From contig CAXBNV010000032.1 in the NCBI GenBank assembly GCA_963977185.1, positions 1 through 18,616 on the forward strand: a stretch of DNA of 18,616 nucleotides, given 5' to 3'. Positions 1 through 8,370 of this stretch are shown here, piece by piece. The notes under the pieces were generated by a model. It made no database searches. It was given only the letters and a program-made list of their open reading frames with translations, and was not told the DNA's origin. Origin of the DNA: CAXBNV01 sp963977185 (GTDB taxonomy: Bacteria > Pseudomonadota > Gammaproteobacteria > JAGOUU01). Every line of letters starts with the position of its first letter. Within the stretch, counting starts at the first letter, position 1. The position numbers and the translations under genes were made by a program.

Positions 1-674
1 TCTGTCGCGCGGTTAAGCTTACTTTTACCCCAGTCGGAAAATTCATATCCCAAGCCAACTTGCCAATGTTGGTTAAGTTTTTTTTGAACTCCTGCGCCTA
101 AGGTGTAGGTAAGTGCAGTTTGAGTATGGTCTCTAAAATTGGGGTTTGGAATCGCCTCATAAATCAATGGGGTATTTGTAAAATTATGAGCTTTGTTGAA
201 CCCTACCCCAATACCGCCACTAATCCATGGTAATAACCAGTAACCTTTATCAAAAAAAAGAATTCCTTTAACTATAATTCCGCTATGTTTTATTTTGTAC
301 TGGTAGCTGTAATTATCAAACTGTGGGTCGGCATCATCCCATATCACACCTTGTAATTTGGTATTGTCCGTAATGGTTGCTGCTAAGCCAATATGACTAA
401 TTAATTGTTGAGATAATAATTTTTGCATCCCAATAAAAATCTCACCAGAAACCAATTTATTGCTTTCTTTTCGGCTGGCATACGTCTTTTCAATTTCCGG
501 AGTAAGAAAAAACGTTTGACTCTCTCCACCTCTTGTCCATAATAAGTCAGCTCTAATAGAGCTGAACCAAGATAGGTTTTTTGGGGACGCAAAAGTATCT
601 ACTGTATCTGCTAATACATCACCAGCTAACAAAGTTTTTGTTATCAAAGATAATAAGAAAAATTTATATTTCAT
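1..674 (-). CDS. Outer-membrane beta-barrel protein, partial (C-terminus beyond left edge)
   Basis: An open frame without stops runs from ATG (674-672) to the left edge, giving 224 codons; the C-terminus lies outside the window. Residues 1-22 look like a signal peptide (Lys at 2 and 4, a hydrophobic stretch, cleavage plausible after VLA, although Lys13 interrupts the core). The remainder shows alternating polar/aromatic strands typical of small porin-like barrels, with WDDADPQFDNYSY near residue 110 and WLLPWISGGIGVGF near 145. This resembles the beta-barrel proteins of Legionella and Coxiella relatives, from memory of the family. A Shine-Dalgarno AGGAAG lies about 6 bases before the ATG. G+C over the first 420 bases, counted by hand, is about 38%, higher than the surrounding genes. 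It likely sits in the outer membrane; substrate or role is unknown. The frame at 592-401 on the same strand is a shadow of this gene. Confidence 0.8.
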   Translation of the reverse strand, partial: MKYKFFLLSLITKTLLAGDVLADTVDTFASPKNLSWFSSIRADLLWTRGGESQTFFLTPEIEKTYASRKESNKLVSGEIFIGMQKLLSQQLISHIGLAATITDNTKLQGVIWDDADPQFDNYSYQYKIKHSGIIVKGILFFDKGYWLLPWISGGIGVGFNKAHNFTNTPLIYEAIPNPNFRDHTQTALTYTLGAGVQKKLNQHWQVGLGYEFSDWGKSKLNRAT

Positions 675-1003
675 TACACTTCCTTGTATGACAAGAGGTT
701 GATTGTTAAATTATATTTTTATTTTCAACATAATGAAAATGACAAAAAAGCCTGTTATTTATTTTATGTTTTATCTATAATGCCGTAAAGTTTTTCAAAA
801 ATAAAGCTATAAATAAAACAAATATAATGAAACCTATTAGGATTTAGGGTTTAATCTCATTACTCAATAGTTTATATGCAAGTTTTGTCATTGACTAAAT
901 AAAAAACTGTGGCAGTGCCTAGAAACTCCAGGTATAATAAAATTAGTCTCAAATGATTTTATATAATAATTCAATTAATTAAATTTTCCTTCATAATTTA
1001 ACA
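675..1003. other. Divergent intergenic region between the OMP gene and the CaCA exchanger
   Basis: About 330 bases without a gene. They hold the likely promoter of the minus-strand porin-like gene (710-739). On the plus strand, TATAAT at 933-938 with GTGGCA (909-914, 4 of 6 matches to -35, spacing 18) could drive the exchanger; another TATAAT at 962-967 has no convincing -35. A weak AAACC/GGTTT dyad lies near 831-852. No tRNA, small ORF with a ribosome site, or terminator with a T-run was seen. Confidence 0.4.
710..739 (-). promoter_or_regulatory. Putative sigma-70 promoter of the outer-membrane protein gene
   Basis: On the minus strand a perfect TATAAT (715-710) is preceded, 18 bases upstream, by TTTTCA (739-734), which matches 4 of 6 bases of the -35 consensus. 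Transcription would start near 703, leaving a leader of about 28 bases that includes the AGGAAG ribosome site. The -35 is weak, so this is only a candidate. Confidence 0.4.
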
Positions 1004-1927
1004 ATGACTTTAAGCATATTACTTTTTCTATTTGGTCTTACGTTGATTTACTTTTCTAGTGAATGGCTTATTTTTTCGTCTGAAAAATTAGGAAAAATTT
1101 ATAAGTTACCTGAAGTCCTAATAGGATTTATTCTTTTAGGTCTAGGAACATCTGCTCCTGAAATAGCTATAAGTTGGTATAGTGCCTTTATTGGTAATTC
1201 AGATATTCTTTTTGGCAATATAGTTGGTAGTAACATAATGAATATTCTACTGGTCTTTGGTTTTGCTTTGGCTATAAAGCCCATAAAATTTCATCGTCCT
1301 AGAGCTCAAACTACAATTACCTTATTGGTTTTAACTATTTTATTTTCTATAGGTATATATTTTAATAATTTTTTTAGAATATTAGGCGGCCTAATGCTAG
1401 TTTTAGGTTGCTTTAATATTTTTTCTAGTTTAAAAAATGATGGTAATTTATATAGAAGAGTTGATAAAACAAAAGGTAAAATAAAATATATTTTGTATGT
1501 AATAGGGAGTTTATTTTTACTAATATTAAGCTCAAAAATAATAGTAAACTCAGGGGTTGAGATAGCTGAATATTTTGGTATAAACGAAGGAATTTTTGCA
1601 ATGAGTTTTGTTGCGTTTGGAACATCGTTGCCTGAATTTATGTTGTCTATATTAGCTGTATATAAAAACCGAGGAGGATTATTAGTTGGTAATATTATAG
1701 GTAGTAATATCTGCAATATAGCTTTTGCTTTAGGAATTTCAATTTTAATCAAACCTTTTAGTTTAGTTTCTAATGATAGCTTGATTATTATTGGAGCATT
1801 ATTGTTTAGTACCGCTTTATTCCTTTTGGCTTGTTATTTTAGAGCTTTAGAAAAAAGGATATTTGGCATATTTATGCTTTTGTGTTTTATAATTATTTAT
1901 TCTGAGTTATTTATAACAGCTTCTTAA
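1004..1927 (+). CDS. Calcium/sodium antiporter, CaCA family (YrbG-like)
   Basis: A 307-residue integral inner-membrane protein of the Ca2+:cation antiporter family, expected to exchange Ca2+ (or a related cation) for Na+ or H+. Both inverted alpha repeats are visible and intact: GLGTSAPE (46-53) with GNIVGSNIMN (71-80), and AFGTSLPE (204-211) with GNIIGSNICN (229-238). The Glu in each GTSxPE motif is the ion-binding acid of the family. Hydrophobic helices flank each repeat, with a basic, polar central loop near 143-162. Length is close to E. coli YrbG (325 aa). ATG at 1004 is chosen because an in-frame stop lies at 980-982 and no other standard start intervenes; no clear Shine-Dalgarno is present. 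It converges on xseA with a single base between the two stop codons. Ion specificity cannot be read from sequence. Confidence 0.9.
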   Translation: MTLSILLFLFGLTLIYFSSEWLIFSSEKLGKIYKLPEVLIGFILLGLGTSAPEIAISWYSAFIGNSDILFGNIVGSNIMNILLVFGFALAIKPIKFHRPRAQTTITLLVLTILFSIGIYFNNFFRILGGLMLVLGCFNIFSSLKNDGNLYRRVDKTKGKIKYILYVIGSLFLLILSSKIIVNSGVEIAEYFGINEGIFAMSFVAFGTSLPEFMLSILAVYKNRGGLLVGNIIGSNICNIAFALGISILIKPFSLVSNDSLIIIGALLFSTALFLLACYFRALEKRIFGIFMLLCFIIIYSELFITAS

Positions 1928-1928
1928 G

Positions 1929-3323
1929 TTAATCATTTTTAAAAATATTTTCTATTCTACTAATAATCTCACCATCTACTAAAATAGTTTTTATAGTTAA
2001 ATTTTCAGTTAAGTTTTCAATAGATTTTATATTTTTATTATTTTGATCTTTAGTAATAGAGTATCCTCTTGATAAAATTTTTAAAGGGCTAATATTATCT
2101 AATTTTTCTGATATTAAATTTAATTCATATTTTTTATTAGTAATAATATTATTAAATAAATTATTTAGTTTATTATTTAATCTATCTAAATCAGATTTTT
2201 TTTTATTTAATTTATTTTTAGGATTATAAAGTTTAATTTTATAATCTAAGCTATTAATTATTTGATTTAAATTATTTAGATATTTTTCTATATTATGAAT
2301 TAAACTAGTAGTAATATAATCTAATTTTTGAGATTGGTTATTTAATTTATTTTGAGGATTTTGAATATCCAGCCTGTGCTTAATAAAATTTAATTTTTTT
2401 AGATTATTATTTATATAGTGTTTAATTATATTATTTAATTTTATTTTATATTGATTTAATAAATTTAAATATTCTAATTTATCTGGTGTTATAAATTCAG
2501 CTGCTGCTGTTGGAGTAGCTGCTCGCTCATCTGCTATAAAGTCAGCAATAGTAAAATCTATCTCATGACCAACTCCTGTTACTATAGGTAATTCTGAGTT
2601 ATATATAGCCATGGCAACTTGTTCTGTATTAAACCCCCATAAATCTTCGATAGAGCCGCCACCTCTGGTTAAAATAATGCTGTCTAATAAATCGTTATTA
2701 TTTTTATTATATTTATTAGCAGATTCTATAGCATTTTTAATGCTGTTAGATGATGCTTCTCCTTGGACTATTGTAGGGATAATTAAAATATTAGTTAAAG
2801 GCCAGCGTCTTTTTATAGTTATTAAAATATCTTTTATTGCCGCTCCTGTACTAGATGTAATAATTGCTATGTTATTAGGAATTTTTGGAAATATTTTTTT
2901 ATGTTCATGATTAAAATAACCTTGTTTTTCTAGTTTATTTTTAAGTTCTAAAAACTCTCGTTGTAATTGTCCAAATCCTGATTCAAATAAGTCTGATACT
3001 ATAAGTTGGTAATCGCCTCTTACTGTATATAAAGTTACTTTTGCTTTTATTATAACTTTTGAACCGTTTCGAATATTAGGCGTTTTAATTTTACTTAAAG
3101 CATTTCTAAATAAAGCACATCTAATTTGGGCATTTTTGTCTTTTAAGCTAAAATAAAAATGTCCTGATATAGGTCTTGATAAATTAGATATTTCACCTTC
3201 TACATATATATAGGGGTATGAATTTTCTAATAAAGATTGAATTTCTTGATTAAGTTGCGATACATTATATATTTCAGTATCATCACTAGTGAAATTTGAA
3301 GTATTTTGATTTTTAAAATACAT
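1929..3323 (-). CDS. xseA: Exodeoxyribonuclease VII large subunit
   Basis: XseA is the catalytic large subunit of exonuclease VII, which with several copies of XseB degrades single-stranded DNA to oligonucleotides in mismatch and recombination repair. At 464 aa it matches E. coli XseA (456). An N-terminal OB-fold (about 17-112, including YVEGEISNLSRPISGHFYFSLKD in part) is followed by the nuclease domain with DILITIKRRWP (165-175), GGGSIEDLWGFN (221-232) and GVGHEIDFTIADFIADERAA (250-269). Residues about 285-405 form the long helical extension, here extremely rich in Asn, Lys, Leu and Ile. The conserved LSRGYSI closes the C-terminal barrel. No xseB is in the window. The gene is divergent from parE with 39 bases between starts. 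The helix-coding part is extraordinarily AT-rich (9 G/C in 2101-2220). Confidence 0.95.
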   Translation of the reverse strand: MYFKNQNTSNFTSDDTEIYNVSQLNQEIQSLLENSYPYIYVEGEISNLSRPISGHFYFSLKDKNAQIRCALFRNALSKIKTPNIRNGSKVIIKAKVTLYTVRGDYQLIVSDLFESGFGQLQREFLELKNKLEKQGYFNHEHKKIFPKIPNNIAIITSSTGAAIKDILITIKRRWPLTNILIIPTIVQGEASSNSIKNAIESANKYNKNNNDLLDSIILTRGGGSIEDLWGFNTEQVAMAIYNSELPIVTGVGHEIDFTIADFIADERAATPTAAAEFITPDKLEYLNLLNQYKIKLNNIIKHYINNNLKKLNFIKHRLDIQNPQNKLNNQSQKLDYITTSLIHNIEKYLNNLNQIINSLDYKIKLYNPKNKLNKKKSDLDRLNNKLNNLFNNIITNKKYELNLISEKLDNISPLKILSRGYSITKDQNNKNIKSIENLTENLTIKTILVDGEIISRIENIFKND

Positions 3324-3362
3324 TATAGAAAAATATTAATTTTTAGTTTATATGGCAATATT

Positions 3363-5285
3363 ATGGCAGAAAATCGTACTAATAAAAACAATCAATACAA
3401 TGCAGATGCTATAGAAGTATTAACAGGACTTGATCCAGTTAAAAAACGTCCAGGAATGTATACTGATATTACAAGACCTAATCATCTTGCTCAAGAAGTT
3501 ATTGATAATAGCGTTGATGAAGCTATTTCTGGACATGCTAGTTATATAAAAATTATTCTATATAAAGACGGTTCGTTAGAAGTTCAAGATGATGGGCGAG
3601 GCATGCCAGTTGATCAACACAAAGAGCATAAAAAATCAGGTGTTGAAGTTATATTAACTTACTTACATGCAGGCGGTAAGTTTTCTAATAAAAACTATAC
3701 TTTTTCAGGCGGTTTGCATGGTGTTGGGGTTTCTGTTGTAAATGCATTATCTAAACACTTAGAAGTTAATATTAAACGCAATGGCTTTAAATATAATATG
3801 AGTTTTGCTGATGGTTTTAAAGCAACAGAGCTGAAAAAACAAGGCAAAACTAGCAAAGTATCTGATACAGGAACATCTATTAAGTTTTTACCAGATGGTA
3901 AATATTTTGATACAGTAAAATTTTCTGTATTAAAATTAAAGCATATTCTAAAAGCTAAAGCAGTATTATGCCCTAATTTAGTAATAGAATTTTTTGATGA
4001 AAATACTGGGGAAGAAATATCTTGGTGCTATGAAAATGGCATTAAAGATTATTTGGCAAGCAGTGTTGTTGATACACCAATTATACCTAGCGAGCCATTT
4101 TATGGTAATTTTTCAAGTGATGAAGAAGCTGTAGAATGGGGAGTTGTTTGGCATCAAGAATCTGGTGAATTATTGACAGAAAGTTATGTTAATTTAATTC
4201 CAACAGCTCAGGGTGGAACACATGTTAATGGATTTAGAACAGGTTTATTGGAAGCATTAAAAGATTTTTGCGAGTATAGAAGCTTGTTACCTAAAGGCAT
4301 GAAATTAACACCTGAAGATATTTGGGATAACTGCGCTTATGTTTTATCTTTAAAAGTATTAGATCCACAATTTGCTGGGCAAACTAAAGAGCGTTTAAGC
4401 TCAAGGCAATGTTCATCTTTTGTCAGTGGGGTAGTTAAAGACTCTTTTGGATTATGGCTTAATCAGCATGTGCAACAAGGTCAAATGCTTGCAGAATTAA
4501 TTATATCTAAAGCCCAAAGTAGGTTAAAATCAGCCAAAAAAGTTGCACGTAAAAAAGTAACTTCTGGACCACAATTACCAGGAAAATTATCTGATTGTTC
4601 ATATACTGATCCTAAAAGAACCGAAATATTTTTAGTTGAAGGAGATTCTGCAGGAGGCTCAGCAAAGCAAGCACGAGATAGAGAATTTCAAGCTGTTATG
4701 CCTTTAAGGGGTAAAATTTTAAATACCTGGGAAGTGAGCTCAGAAGAAGTTTTAGCATCAAAAGAAGTACATGATATAGCTGTTGCATTAGGTGTTGATC
4801 CAGGCCTTAATAATCAAAATATAGAAAATTTAAGATATCATAAAGTTTGTATTTTAGCTGATGCTGATTCGGATGGAGCTCATATAGCAGCTTTATTATG
4901 TGCATTGTTTTTAAAACATTTTCCTGAGTTGGTTAAACTAGGTCATATTTATGTTGCCATGCCGCCATTATACAGAATAGATATAGGTAAAGATGTTTAT
5001 TATGCTTTGGATGAGTCTGAAAAAAATGGAACTTTAGATAGAATTAAAGCTGAAAATAAACGAGGTAATGTTAATGTTCAGCGTTTTAAAGGATTAGGTG
5101 AAATGAATCCTTTACAGTTGCGAGAAACAACAATGGATCCTAACACACGACGACTAGTCCAGTTGACTATAGATGAAGATGATAATAAAGATGTTTATGA
5201 ATTTATGGATATGTTACTTGCTAAAAAGCGTTCGCAAGATAGAAAGCATTGGTTAGAAGATAAAGGCGATTTGGTGGAGTTTTAA
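3363..5285 (+). CDS. parE: DNA topoisomerase IV subunit B
   Basis: ParE is the ATPase/TOPRIM subunit of topoisomerase IV, which decatenates daughter chromosomes. With the start at 3363 the protein has 640 residues (E. coli 630). The GHKL ATPase motifs are intact: EVIDNSVDEA (45-54, with catalytic Glu and Mg-binding Asn), DDGRGMP (76-82), GGLHGVG (116-122). TOPRIM motifs are EGDSAGGS (426-433) and DADSD (500-504). PLRGKILNTWE is of ParE type, where GyrB reads PLKGKILNVE, and QRFKGLGEMNP lies near the C-terminus. The frame stays open to 3306, but that start would add 19 residues overlapping xseA; the ATG at 3363 (MAENRTNK) gives the family N-terminus. No strong Shine-Dalgarno precedes it. parC follows after 3 bases, so the two subunits are almost certainly cotranscribed. 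Confidence 0.95.
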   Translation: MAENRTNKNNQYNADAIEVLTGLDPVKKRPGMYTDITRPNHLAQEVIDNSVDEAISGHASYIKIILYKDGSLEVQDDGRGMPVDQHKEHKKSGVEVILTYLHAGGKFSNKNYTFSGGLHGVGVSVVNALSKHLEVNIKRNGFKYNMSFADGFKATELKKQGKTSKVSDTGTSIKFLPDGKYFDTVKFSVLKLKHILKAKAVLCPNLVIEFFDENTGEEISWCYENGIKDYLASSVVDTPIIPSEPFYGNFSSDEEAVEWGVVWHQESGELLTESYVNLIPTAQGGTHVNGFRTGLLEALKDFCEYRSLLPKGMKLTPEDIWDNCAYVLSLKVLDPQFAGQTKERLSSRQCSSFVSGVVKDSFGLWLNQHVQQGQMLAELIISKAQSRLKSAKKVARKKVTSGPQLPGKLSDCSYTDPKRTEIFLVEGDSAGGSAKQARDREFQAVMPLRGKILNTWEVSSEEVLASKEVHDIAVALGVDPGLNNQNIENLRYHKVCILADADSDGAHIAALLCALFLKHFPELVKLGHIYVAMPPLYRIDIGKDVYYALDESEKNGTLDRIKAENKRGNVNVQRFKGLGEMNPLQLRETTMDPNTRRLVQLTIDEDDNKDVYEFMDMLLAKKRSQDRKHWLEDKGDLVEF

Positions 5286-5288
5286 AAT

Positions 5289-7595
5289 ATGACTAAAAAA
5301 AATAAAGATAATAATAAATCTAAAAAAATAACAAAAATTAAAGAAAGTAACTTAGCATATCAAGAAATAGAAACTAAACCATTAAGGCTTTTTACAGAAA
5401 AGGCTTATCTTGATTATTCAATGTACGTTATTTTAGATAGAGCCTTACCTCATATTGGAGATGGGTTAAAGCCTGTGCAAAGACGAATTATTTTTGCAAT
5501 GAGTGAGCTTGGTTTAAAAGCTGCAAGTAAATATAAGAAATCAGCAAGAACGATAGGTGATGTTTTAGGTAAGTATCATCCACATGGAGACTCCGCATGT
5601 TATGAAGCCATGGTTTTAATGGCGCAAGATTTTTCCTATAGATATCCAATTGTAGATGGCCAAGGTAACTGGGGATCTGTTGATGATCCAAAATCTTTTG
5701 CAGCAATGCGTTATACCGAAGCGAAATTATCAAAATTTGCTCAAGTGTTTTTAGATGAAGTATCAGATGGGACTGTAACCTGGAAACCAAATTTTGATGG
5801 TACATTAAAAGAACCAGAAGTTCTACCAGCTAAATTGCCAGCTATATTATTAAACGGCACAACAGGTATTGCTGTTGGTATGGCAACAGATATTCCTCCA
5901 CATAATTTGACAGAAGTAGTAACTGCTAGTATTTATTTATTAAAAAATCCTAACTCTGAAATATCTGAGATTATGGAGATAATCCAAGGTCCAGACTTTC
6001 CAACTGATGCAGAAATAATTACACGCAAAGAAGAAATTAAACAGGCATATGCAACAGGCCACGGTAGCATTAAAATGCGAGCAGTATATGAGCAAGAAGA
6101 AGGTGACATTGTTGTTACTGCATTACCTCATCATGTATCAGGTGCAAAAATTTTAGAACAAATTGCAGCGCAAATGCAGGCTAAAAAATTACCACTTGTA
6201 ACTGATTTACGAGATGAGTCTTGTCATGAGAATCCAACAAGATTGATTATTACACCTAAATCTAGAAATGTTGATTCTGATGAATTGATGCAACATTTAT
6301 TTGCAACAACTGATTTAGAAAAAAATTATAAATTAAACTTTAATTTAATAGGATTAAATAACAAACCCAAAGTTAGAAATATTAAAGAAATTTTAACAGA
6401 ATGGTTAGAATTTAGACAAAATACTGTTACTAAAAGATTAGAGTATAGATTAGAGAAAATTTTAAACCGATTACATGTCTTAGATGGGTTACTAATTGCT
6501 TATTTAAATATAGATGAAGTGATTAAAATTATTAGAGAATATGACAATCCTAAACAAGAGTTAATTTCTAGATTTAAGTTATCAGATATTCAATCTGATG
6601 CTATTTTAGATTTAAAATTACGACATTTAGCAAAGTTAGAAGAAATTAAAATTACTCAAGAGCAAGGCGAATTAGCAAAAGAGCGAGATTATATTCAAAG
6701 TATATTAGATTCGAAAACAAAATTAAGAAATTTAATTATTAAAGAGCTAGAAACTTTAAATAAAGAATTTGGGGATGCACGACGTTCTAAATTAGTTGAG
6801 AGGACAGAAGCTAAAATTTTAAAATTAGAAGAGCGATTGCCTGCAGAAGCTGTAACGATTGTTTTATCTAAAAAAGGTTGGATTAGATCAGCAAAAGGAC
6901 ATGAACTTGATCCAGTACAATTAAATTATAAATCAGGAGATGAGCTTTTAGGTTTTGTAAGAGCAAAATCTAATGAAAGTTTATATATTTTTGATACCTT
7001 TGGCAGAAGTTATAACTTACCAATTCATGGATTGCCATCAGCAAGAGGACAAGGTGAGCCATTAACAGCAAAATTAAATCCACAACCAGGAGCTTTATTT
7101 AACAGTATCTTTATTGGACAAGTATCAAATGAGGTAGTTCTTTGTTCTAGTAATGGTTATGGTCTTATATCTAATTTAGATGATCTGTATACTAAAAATA
7201 AAAATGGTAAAGCTGTATTAAAAGTTAGTGATAATTTTCAAGCAATGGAACCAATTGTTATTACAGATAACTCAAAATATTTAGCACTTTTAACTAACAC
7301 AGGATATTTAAGTGTTATAGCATTATCTGATTTGCCTGTTTTAGCTAAAGGTCGAGGTAATAAATTAATAAATATTCCAGCAGCAAATTTGAAAGACGGT
7401 AGCGAGTTTTTAAGTAATATTTTTGTGTTGTCTGAAGGTGATACATTAGCTTTTACTGTTGGTAAGAAGATTATTAAATTAACTAAGCCAGAATTAGAAA
7501 TATTTAAAACAGAAAGAGGCAAACGAGGTCATAAAATATCTAAAAAAGTACTTAAATATAAATATTGCGAAGTCATAACAAAAAATGAGAGTTAG
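5289..7595 (+). CDS. parC: DNA topoisomerase IV subunit A
   Basis: ParC is the DNA-cleaving subunit of topoisomerase IV. It has 768 residues (E. coli 752), including a Lys/Asn-rich N-terminal extension of about 22 residues before the conserved core. The winged-helix/QRDR region reads GKYHPHGDSACYEAMV; Ser102 and Glu106 correspond to E. coli Ser80 and Glu84, so the common quinolone-resistance substitutions are absent. The catalytic pair Arg141-Tyr142 lies in FAAMRYTEAKL. The tower and coiled-coil follow, then a C-terminal beta-pinwheel from about residue 515; VRAKSNESLYIFDTFGRSY and NGYGLISNLDDL look like blades. A ribosome site GGTGGAG lies inside the end of parE, about 9 bases before the ATG, which supports coupled translation. 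ParC rather than GyrA is favoured by the adjoining parE and the close match of the QRDR region to E. coli ParC. Confidence 0.95.
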   Translation: MTKKNKDNNKSKKITKIKESNLAYQEIETKPLRLFTEKAYLDYSMYVILDRALPHIGDGLKPVQRRIIFAMSELGLKAASKYKKSARTIGDVLGKYHPHGDSACYEAMVLMAQDFSYRYPIVDGQGNWGSVDDPKSFAAMRYTEAKLSKFAQVFLDEVSDGTVTWKPNFDGTLKEPEVLPAKLPAILLNGTTGIAVGMATDIPPHNLTEVVTASIYLLKNPNSEISEIMEIIQGPDFPTDAEIITRKEEIKQAYATGHGSIKMRAVYEQEEGDIVVTALPHHVSGAKILEQIAAQMQAKKLPLVTDLRDESCHENPTRLIITPKSRNVDSDELMQHLFATTDLEKNYKLNFNLIGLNNKPKVRNIKEILTEWLEFRQNTVTKRLEYRLEKILNRLHVLDGLLIAYLNIDEVIKIIREYDNPKQELISRFKLSDIQSDAILDLKLRHLAKLEEIKITQEQGELAKERDYIQSILDSKTKLRNLIIKELETLNKEFGDARRSKLVERTEAKILKLEERLPAEAVTIVLSKKGWIRSAKGHELDPVQLNYKSGDELLGFVRAKSNESLYIFDTFGRSYNLPIHGLPSARGQGEPLTAKLNPQPGALFNSIFIGQVSNEVVLCSSNGYGLISNLDDLYTKNKNGKAVLKVSDNFQAMEPIVITDNSKYLALLTNTGYLSVIALSDLPVLAKGRGNKLINIPAANLKDGSEFLSNIFVLSEGDTLAFTVGKKIIKLTKPELEIFKTERGKRGHKISKKVLKYKYCEVITKNES

Positions 7596-7733
7596 TTAAT
7601 AATTTGTTTGTAAAAAATAAAAAGTTAAATTATTTAATATAAATGGTATTGTTTAAAGAGGCATTATTACTAATGCTCCGTAAATTAGTTATATGAATAT
7701 TAATTATAAATAAACAAAAAGAAGGATTTATTT

Positions 7734-8339
7734 ATGTTGAGCCATTATATAAAAAGAATAAAAAAAACAGAATTAGGAACAAACGATAATTCTGGAGGCA
7801 AACAACAAAATGCCATTTTTAATATTGAATTGCCTGAATTTGAAAGAATATTTATAGAGCATTTTTTAAATATTCAAAGTTACATTATAAAATTATCAGA
7901 CGTGCTGAATCTTTCAGCAAATAAAAATATCAGATTATTAAAGCATGAAATTATAAGAGATAAAAAAGATTATGTTTTTGGTTTAGATCACGAAATAAAT
8001 TTAATATACGAAGAGTTAAGAAAATTAGAAGATGTGATCGAGTTTGAAGATGCTTTTTTTGACTTAAGCTCTCAAGATCGTATAGTTGCAAATGTTGCTA
8101 TAATGAATATGTATGTAGAATTATTTAAGCTTTTTAATGAAATTAATAACTCTCAATTGGATAAAATCGTTAAAAAATATGATTTTTTTATGAGCATTCC
8201 AGAAATTATTAAAAGCATTGAAGAGATGGAAATAATGGAAGACATTATTTTTGATAAAAAAGATCAAGAAACACAAACAGAGGAAGTTGTTGATCAAAAT
8301 ACACACTCTTGGTTTAATTCTAGAAGATATTCTAAATAA
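7734..8339 (+). CDS. Uncharacterised soluble helical protein, 201 aa
   Basis: I do not recognise this family. The start is well supported: GAAGGA at 7721-7726 lies about 7 bases before ATG 7734. The protein has no signal peptide and no transmembrane segment, is rich in Glu, Lys, Ile and Asn, and looks almost entirely alpha-helical. Amphipathic stretches fall at about 32-62, 80-100, 110-147 and 150-175 (IPEIIKSIEEMEIMEDIIFD). The N-terminus is basic (IKRIKK), and the tail from about 176 (KDQETQTEEVVDQ) is polar and probably disordered. Codon use resembles its neighbours, so there is no sign of recent transfer. It lies 138 bases after parC and 31 bases before a membrane-protein gene, with which it is probably cotranscribed. 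An effector, structural or regulatory role are all possible; nothing in the sequence decides. Confidence 0.75.
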   Translation: MLSHYIKRIKKTELGTNDNSGGKQQNAIFNIELPEFERIFIEHFLNIQSYIIKLSDVLNLSANKNIRLLKHEIIRDKKDYVFGLDHEINLIYEELRKLEDVIEFEDAFFDLSSQDRIVANVAIMNMYVELFKLFNEINNSQLDKIVKKYDFFMSIPEIIKSIEEMEIMEDIIFDKKDQETQTEEVVDQNTHSWFNSRRYSK

Positions 8340-8370
8340 TATTTAATTTTAATATTTAAAAAAGGATTTT

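Noticed and set aside
401..592. A 63-codon minus-strand frame
   Set aside because: It is out of frame with, and lies wholly inside, the porin-like gene that runs open from 674 to the edge with a signal peptide and ribosome site.
1306..1752. A 148-codon minus-strand frame antisense to the exchanger
   Set aside because: It mirrors the hydrophobic codons of the CaCA gene, whose motifs are intact; there is no ribosome site or recognisable protein.
2611..2910. A plus-strand frame inside xseA
   Set aside because: It lies opposite the conserved XseA nuclease motifs and shows no family features.
3306..3362. Longer parE start adding 19 residues
   Set aside because: It would overlap the start of the divergent xseA, and the added residues are hydrophobic/basic and not found in ParE; ATG 3363 gives the family N-terminus.
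7661..7676. GCATTA/TAATGC inverted repeat after parC
   Set aside because: Only 6 bp with no T-run on either strand; too weak to call a terminator for parC.
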